11,330 nucleotides of DNA from Desulfofustis sp. (GTDB lineage Bacteria > Desulfobacterota > Desulfobulbia > Desulfobulbales > Desulfocapsaceae): positions 1 to 11,330 of the forward strand of contig JARFQM010000074.1 of assembly GCA_029287755.1 (NCBI GenBank). Reading direction: 5' to 3'. The position numbers were made by a program, and so were the translations under genes. The stretch's first letter is position 1; each line of letters opens with the position of its first letter. The notes beneath the pieces were generated by a model that was not told the DNA's origin, searched no databases, and saw nothing but the letters and a program-made list of their open reading frames with translations. Below are positions 7,792-11,330 of this stretch, one piece after another.

Positions 7792-8478
7792 CTAATTGTG
7801 CGGGGGACATAACCGGCCCGTGTTGAGCTCCATTCGGATGGCATTTGACGCACAGGTCGAGACACACAAACCGCATCCATAGCATTTATCCTGATCAAAC
7901 ACCACCGCCCCCGATTCCCCGCTCTGAGCGCCGAAAACACATCGTTCCGTACACACTCCACACTGCATGCATGCGTCTGTGTCCACCACGGCGACATAAT
8001 CAGCATGAGCCACCAGCTCGGGCCGCCCGAGCTTCTTCATGAACGCAATATCGTGACAACAACACTCGCAGCAGCTGCAGAGCGCATACACATGCTGTTC
8101 AGGGTTATAAATGGTCAGGTGCACCAGCCCATGCTCATTCGCCAGTTTCAGCGCCTCTGCTGCCTCCGGCAGACTGACGGGCCGGGCCGCACCCTGCTCA
8201 ACCATTTTGTCCGCCACATCATTCGTATAGAAGCAGACTTCCACCGGCTTGTCGCAGCGCTTCTGCTTCGTCCTGCACAGACACTTTGCCAGCGCGAATG
8301 ATCGCGAATTCCGCAGGATCTCAAGCACCTGCTGGGTTGGCAATACCCACTGCAACAACTGCAGCGACTGCTGCACTGGAATAACCTTCGATGAGAACGG
8401 AATCTTACCCTCCTTTACCCATCCGTCAAACAGATGCATCCGTTTCTCGAGTTCTTCATCCCGTTCTTTCTTTTGCAT
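7792..8478 (-). CDS. Cysteine-rich 4Fe-4S binding protein with C-terminal 2[4Fe-4S] ferredoxin domain
   Basis: This encodes a 228-residue soluble iron-sulfur protein with 19 cysteines. The C-terminal third is a bacterial-type double-cluster ferredoxin: C170-x2-C173-x2-C176-x3-C180 and C199-x2-C202-x2-C205-x3-C209. The upstream region has two further cysteine groups. One is C66, C68, C75 and C82 (AKCLCRTKQKRC then DKPVEVC). The other is a dense block CSCCECCC at 134-141 (six cysteines). They could hold another metal cluster or zinc. This layout matches uncharacterised ferredoxin-like proteins I recall from anaerobic deltaproteobacteria. The role is probably electron transfer, partner unknown. 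There is no signal peptide or membrane segment. A G-rich stretch (GGGGGA, about 7 bases upstream) may be the ribosome site. It is transcribed away from the TetR regulator across a 207-bp gap with two inverted repeats, so TetR control is likely. Confidence 0.9.
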   Translation of the reverse strand: MQKKERDEELEKRMHLFDGWVKEGKIPFSSKVIPVQQSLQLLQWVLPTQQVLEILRNSRSFALAKCLCRTKQKRCDKPVEVCFYTNDVADKMVEQGAARPVSLPEAAEALKLANEHGLVHLTIYNPEQHVYALCSCCECCCHDIAFMKKLGRPELVAHADYVAVVDTDACMQCGVCTERCVFGAQSGESGAVVFDQDKCYGCGLCVSTCASNAIRMELNTGRLCPPHN

Positions 8479-8557
8479 ATCCCATCCCCCAATAGTGTAA
8501 TGCTCTTAAAATCAGTAGATGGATCTTAATTTTATGTTAAACTTGAACGAGAATAAT

Positions 8558-8579
8558 GTACACTCACTAGGTAGTATAC
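8558..8579. promoter_or_regulatory. Candidate TetR operator: 22-bp imperfect palindrome
   Basis: The arms GTACACT and AGTATAC surround a CTAG core; 8 of 11 symmetric positions pair. The size and symmetry fit a TetR-family operator. It lies between the divergent 4Fe-4S and tetR genes, about 80 bp from the former's start and 107 bp from the latter's. The right half overlaps TATACT (8575-8580), a near-consensus plus-strand -10 box, so binding there could block tetR transcription. No convincing -35 was found. Confidence 0.45.
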
Positions 8580-8585
8580 TTTATA

Positions 8586-8618
8586 AGAAACCCACGGAAA
8601 CATGGAGCATGGGTTTCT
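8586..8618. promoter_or_regulatory. Perfect 9-bp inverted repeat in the tetR leader
   Basis: AGAAACCCA (8586-8594) and TGGGTTTCT (8610-8618) are fully complementary across a 15-base spacer. A pyrimidine stretch, CTTTCT, follows on the plus strand. It lies about 67 bp before the tetR start, downstream of the candidate -10. It may be a second operator or an RNA hairpin in the leader (attenuator or weak terminator). The sequence alone does not decide. Confidence 0.4.
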
Positions 8619-8685
8619 CTTTCTGCTCTGGACGGAACCGGGATGAAAAACCAATCTGCTGATACTGGTACACAGGAGCAACAGC

Positions 8686-9297
8686 ATGCGGAGAAAAGCT
8701 GCAGAAACCCGACAGCAAATCATTGCTGCGGCCTATACCCTTTTTTATCAGATCGGATTCATACGCACCGGCGTGGATGCGATCGCCGATGCGGCGGGTA
8801 TTACCAAACGAACCCTCTATCAGCACTTTAGCAGTAAGGATGAGTTGATCGAAGCGGTGCTGGACCATCAGCATCAGATGGCCCTCGAACGCATCCGGCG
8901 ATGGGCAGATAGTATCTCTGGAAAGCCGGAGCAGATGGTTATGACGCTTTTCGAGAAACTCACCCGGTGGGCTGACCGAACGGGGTGGCAGGCATCAGGC
9001 TTTACCCGGGCGGCTGTGGAATTTGCCGATCAGCCGGGGCATCCGGCCAGAAAAGCGGCGCGTCGACATAAGGCGGAGCTTGAAATGTACCTGGTAGAAA
9101 AGTTTGCCGCCCACAATCTGGATAACGTCGAACAGTTGGTGCGAGAAGTTTTGTTGTTGATCGAAGGGTGTCAGTCCCTTGCCCTGATTCATAATAATTT
9201 GGATTATGTTGATGCTGCCCGCCATGCCGCCCTGATCCTGGTCCAAAACTATCAATCAGCACCCGCGGCGAATGTACACCTGCCTCAACAGACCTGA
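8686..9297 (+). CDS. TetR/AcrR-family transcriptional regulator
   Basis: This encodes a 203-residue repressor-type regulator. The N-terminal TetR helix-turn-helix covers about residues 8-54. It begins ETRQQIIAAAYTLFYQIGF, runs through GVDAIADAAGITKRTLYQHF and ends SSKDELI, which is the textbook pattern. The C-terminal all-helical ligand and dimerisation region (about 60-190) is typical in length but its ligand is not recognisable. It contains SGFTRAAVEFADQPGHPA and a helix with LLLIEGCQSLALIH, seen in many uncharacterised proteobacterial members. AGGAG stands 7 bases before the ATG (8674-8678), fixing the start. The gene diverges from the 4Fe-4S gene, and the two inverted repeats in between suggest that it represses itself and that neighbour. 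It ends 81 bp before the convergent PilZ gene. Confidence 0.94.
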   Translation: MRRKAAETRQQIIAAAYTLFYQIGFIRTGVDAIADAAGITKRTLYQHFSSKDELIEAVLDHQHQMALERIRRWADSISGKPEQMVMTLFEKLTRWADRTGWQASGFTRAAVEFADQPGHPARKAARRHKAELEMYLVEKFAAHNLDNVEQLVREVLLLIEGCQSLALIHNNLDYVDAARHAALILVQNYQSAPAANVHLPQQT

Positions 9298-9338
9298 GCT
9301 TATAATATTCTGGCCTGGCTAGTCGAACCCTGCGGATT

Positions 9339-9354
9339 TGTCTCATTGTCTCAT
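9339..9354. repeat. Tandem 8-bp direct repeat
   Basis: TGTCTCAT occurs twice without a gap in the 81-bp space between the ends of the tetR and PilZ genes. No matching hairpin with a T-run is seen there, so neither gene has an obvious intrinsic terminator. It could be chance. Confidence 0.4.
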
Positions 9355-9378
9355 AAGCAGCAGCCGGGAAAGACTTAC

Positions 9379-9861
9379 TTAAGAGAATAAGGTGGGGAAC
9401 AAATAATATCCTAACTCCTTCTCCTCGTACGCAAGGTTCAAAAACTCACAGCCATACGAATCGTTTCTGGTGTCGACAACTCTCACCTCTTTGTCGATAA
9501 CGCTGCCTTGCTGATCATCGAGGGTAAATCGGACATGAAGTCTATGCCCATTCTTGATATCTTTCGGCCCAATGACCTTGAACCGTATACCGCTCATTGA
9601 TATGTCCAATACGGTCATTGTGTACCAATTTTTTGAACCTGTAGAGACATTGATGACCTCCCCTACCAGTTTTACTGGCTTTCGATAAAATTGACGGAAG
9701 TTCAGCTTTAATTCAAATCTCTCGTTACATACGCATTTCGCCACAATGTTATGCTTCTTGCCCTGCAGCTTGGCGACTGATATACGATAGGTGTGCTGGC
9801 AATAAGGACAGGTAAAGGCGGTATAGTTTTCCTTGTTTACAAATGCCTCGACAGTCTTCAT
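9379..9861 (-). CDS. PilZ domain protein with N-terminal zinc-ribbon-like Cys pairs
   Basis: This is a 160-residue cytosolic protein likely to bind cyclic di-GMP. The C-terminal PilZ domain shows both binding motifs: RxxxR as R56-Q-F-Y-R60 and DxSxxG as D86-I-S88-M-S-G91. These are the residues that grip the dinucleotide in known PilZ proteins. Ahead of it are cysteine pairs C18-x2-C21 (TCPYCQHTY) and C43-x-C45 (AKCVCNERF), likely a small zinc or structural ribbon. The linker between the two is short. Single-domain PilZ proteins usually act as adaptors that change motility, exopolysaccharide export or transcription when c-di-GMP rises. No diguanylate cyclase or phosphodiesterase is in view, so the target is unknown. 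AGGGAA lies just before the ATG. The gene is convergent with tetR and has its own 172-bp upstream gap. Confidence 0.92.
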   Translation of the reverse strand: MKTVEAFVNKENYTAFTCPYCQHTYRISVAKLQGKKHNIVAKCVCNERFELKLNFRQFYRKPVKLVGEVINVSTGSKNWYTMTVLDISMSGIRFKVIGPKDIKNGHRLHVRFTLDDQQGSVIDKEVRVVDTRNDSYGCEFLNLAYEEKELGYYLFPTLFS

Positions 9862-10033
9862 TTCTTCCCTTTAATCCAAATCAAATCAGGTCATAACGTT
9901 CTTCAATTAAGTCATTCATAAACTGAAATTGCAAATATTCTTTGAGGGCTGATTCCAGAAGCAACGATCAACTAAAATTGTACACTCGTACGTTCCTGCA
10001 ATGGTCCGGGGCAAGTGGTTCGGTTAAGTCAGT
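9862..10033. other. Intergenic gap between the oxidoreductase and PilZ genes
   Basis: This AT-rich 172-bp stretch probably holds the PilZ gene's promoter on the minus strand. A possible TTGCAA / TTAATT pair with 18-bp spacing is visible but weak. A short palindrome GTAC-ACTC-GTAC occurs at 9980-9991. No T-run terminator is evident for the oxidoreductase gene. Confidence 0.3.
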
Positions 10034-11014
10034 TTAGTTCGGTCGCAGCTGTATCTTGCCGCCGCGTGCCTCGCGCTTGGCGTGAGCGATAGCAGCGGAA
10101 ATATTTTCAAGAGTATAACTCGCTTCGATCTCAACATGAATGGTGCCGTCAAGGATTCGAGCGGCCAGCGTGTCGTACATGCCCTGAATTTCGTCAAAAC
10201 GCATCTCACGCATCAGCTTGGCGAGCCAGAAACCCACCAGCCGGATGTCGCGAAAGACAAAGTTGAACGAATTTACCTGGCAAGGCTCGCCAGACAAAAG
10301 GCCATAGTTGACCACCGTGCCGCCTTCGCCGAGACAGTCGGCAAGTCGGCCAATCGTTGAACCCCCGACCGCATCGATGGCCAGTTGGATCTGGGCGCCC
10401 CCAATTTCTTTTGCAACGCGCTGCGCCAGTTCAGGACCGTCAACAATAACCACATCCGCACCAAGTTTTTTCATCGGCTCGATCAACTCGGCGCGCCGGA
10501 CGACATTGACGGTGCGAATGCCGTCTGCTTGCGCAAATCGGATCAGGTTGCTACCAACGCCAGAGTTGGCGGCGTCTTGGATCACCCAGTCGCCGGTGGT
10601 TAGCGAGACATAGTTTCTGAGCAGAAGATACGCGGTAGCGGCATTGACTTTAAGCATCGCTGCCTGAGCAAGGTCGATTTCTGCCGGAAGTCGAATGAAG
10701 GATTCAGCCTTGTCGCGGATTCGCTGTACCCAGTTAGTGCGCCCCAGGCTCATGACTTTATCGCCAACCTTGAGCGAGGTCACCCCCGATCCCACAGCGG
10801 ATACGATGCCGGTACCCTCGATGCCGAGCGGACATGGGGTTTGTGGTCTGCTGGCGTAGTTTCCCTCGATCAACAGAATATCGGCGGGATTGATTGAGCA
10901 AGCGACGATGTCTACGAGAATTTCCCCTTTCCCCGGCGCACCCGGATCGGGCACGTCAATGCATCGAACAACTTTTTCTGCGCTACCTATGGCGGTGAGT
11001 TCGACTGATTTCAT
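10034..11014 (-). CDS. Zinc-free MDR oxidoreductase, enoyl-thioester reductase (ETR/MECR)-like
   Basis: This encodes a 326-residue NAD(P)H-dependent oxidoreductase of the medium-chain dehydrogenase/reductase superfamily. A GroES-like domain (about 1-130) is followed by a Rossmann domain with DAANSGVGSNLI (147-158). Arg173-Arg174 at the end of the second strand suggest NADPH preference. Catalytic zinc ligands of alcohol dehydrogenases are absent. SINPADILLIEGNYASRP (about 40-57), MLKVNAATAY (120-129) and GFWLAKLM (261-268) match the eukaryotic and bacterial 2-enoyl thioester reductases (Etr1/MECR). Tyr53 aligns with the catalytic tyrosine of that group. The likely reaction is NADPH reduction of a 2-enoyl-CoA/ACP, or of a quinone or enone in relatives. 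The ribosome site is weak (AGAAAAGA). Generic quinone oxidoreductase is the alternative label. No fatty-acid gene is adjacent. Confidence 0.85.
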   Translation of the reverse strand: MKSVELTAIGSAEKVVRCIDVPDPGAPGKGEILVDIVACSINPADILLIEGNYASRPQTPCPLGIEGTGIVSAVGSGVTSLKVGDKVMSLGRTNWVQRIRDKAESFIRLPAEIDLAQAAMLKVNAATAYLLLRNYVSLTTGDWVIQDAANSGVGSNLIRFAQADGIRTVNVVRRAELIEPMKKLGADVVIVDGPELAQRVAKEIGGAQIQLAIDAVGGSTIGRLADCLGEGGTVVNYGLLSGEPCQVNSFNFVFRDIRLVGFWLAKLMREMRFDEIQGMYDTLAARILDGTIHVEIEASYTLENISAAIAHAKREARGGKIQLRPN

Positions 11015-11330
11015 ATTGTCTTTTCTGATTTTCTAATCGTTAGTTACCTACAAGGTTTATTGCTGGATAGCAGCCTGTGACTTCTCTCTGGGCACCGGAA
11101 ATCGATGAGAAATGCCGAGTTCAACGGGCCAGGATTCGCCACTATGACAACACCCTTCAGACGATAGGCAGCAAAAATGCGCCCACCAGAGATTTCACTA
11201 TTTCCTGCAGTTTCTAGACGGCCGGGCGATCACCTCTTTAAAGTCAAATTGATCCGAGCTCCGACTATCCCTGGTCCTCCGCAGCAATCGCCCGGAGGGA
11301 AATAACACCTCCGTCGCCATGGTGCAGGCC
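11015..11330. other. Terminal region without a convincing gene
   Basis: This 316-bp stretch should contain the oxidoreductase promoter at its left end. A small symmetric element, CTAA-TCG-TTAG (11033-11043), lies 18 bp from that start codon and could be an operator. A minus-strand frame is open from the right edge to a TAG at 11198 (40 codons from an ATG at 11320). It has no recognisable product and may be the tail of a gene outside the window or chance. Confidence 0.4.
11222..11295. repeat. Perfect 9-bp inverted repeat with 56-bp spacer
   Basis: CCGGGCGAT (11222-11230) and ATCGCCCGG (11287-11295) are exactly complementary. The arms are GC-rich unlike their AT-richer surroundings. No flanking target-site duplication, transposase or T-run was seen, so its nature (long hairpin, small element end pair or chance) is open. 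Confidence 0.45.

Noticed and set aside
9979..9987. TGTACACTC shared with the TetR operator candidate (8557-8565)
   Set aside because: Only 9 bases match, the other half-site is missing, and a chance match of this length in 11 kb is not rare.
10018..10043. GTTCGGT direct repeat flanking the oxidoreductase stop codon
   Set aside because: It is seven bases only, partly inside coding sequence, with no mobile-element feature nearby.
11198..11320. Minus-strand frame of 40 codons at the right edge
   Set aside because: It is short, unrecognised and without visible ribosome site; it cannot be judged without sequence beyond the window.

Overview
The window looks like part of a bacterial chromosome from a Gram-negative, probably anaerobic organism. 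I favour a deltaproteobacterial (Desulfobacterota-like) source. The reasons are a TRAP-type periplasmic binding protein, a very cysteine-rich 4Fe-4S protein, a PilZ protein with a zinc-ribbon-like head, and a giant zinc-ribbon/cyclase/ATPase/TPR protein of a kind common in that group. The taxonomic call is inference from gene content only. I see no rRNA, tRNA, CRISPR array, transposase, integrase or phage gene.

Left part (1-4098): a possible uptake and hydrolysis module. A TRAP binding-protein gene runs off the left edge on the minus strand. An IclR-family regulator lies behind it on the same strand. Diverging from the regulator is a plus-strand pair: an MFS permease and, 39 bp downstream, an exported serine hydrolase of the beta-lactamase/esterase fold. 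A strong inverted repeat sits just upstream of the regulator and is the natural candidate operator. The simplest reading is that the hydrolase cuts an ester or amide outside the cytoplasm, the two transporters move the substrate or products, and the IclR protein senses a product.

Middle part (4201-7569): one minus-strand gene of about 1122 codons encodes two N-terminal zinc ribbons, a class III nucleotide cyclase domain with altered catalytic residues, a STAND-like AAA ATPase, and a long TPR-like helical tail. It is convergent with the hydrolase gene.

Right part (7792-11014): a 19-cysteine, 228-residue 4Fe-4S protein is transcribed away from a TetR-family regulator. Two inverted repeats lie in the 207-bp gap between them. 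A PilZ (c-di-GMP-binding) protein follows convergently, then an enoyl-thioester-reductase-like zinc-free MDR oxidoreductase. The last 316 bp hold no convincing gene, only a spaced 9-bp inverted repeat.

The most unusual items are the cysteine-rich 4Fe-4S protein with its candidate TetR operators, the degenerate cyclase active site in the giant sensor-like protein, and the IclR operator with the permease/secreted-hydrolase pair. None can be called a new system from sequence alone.
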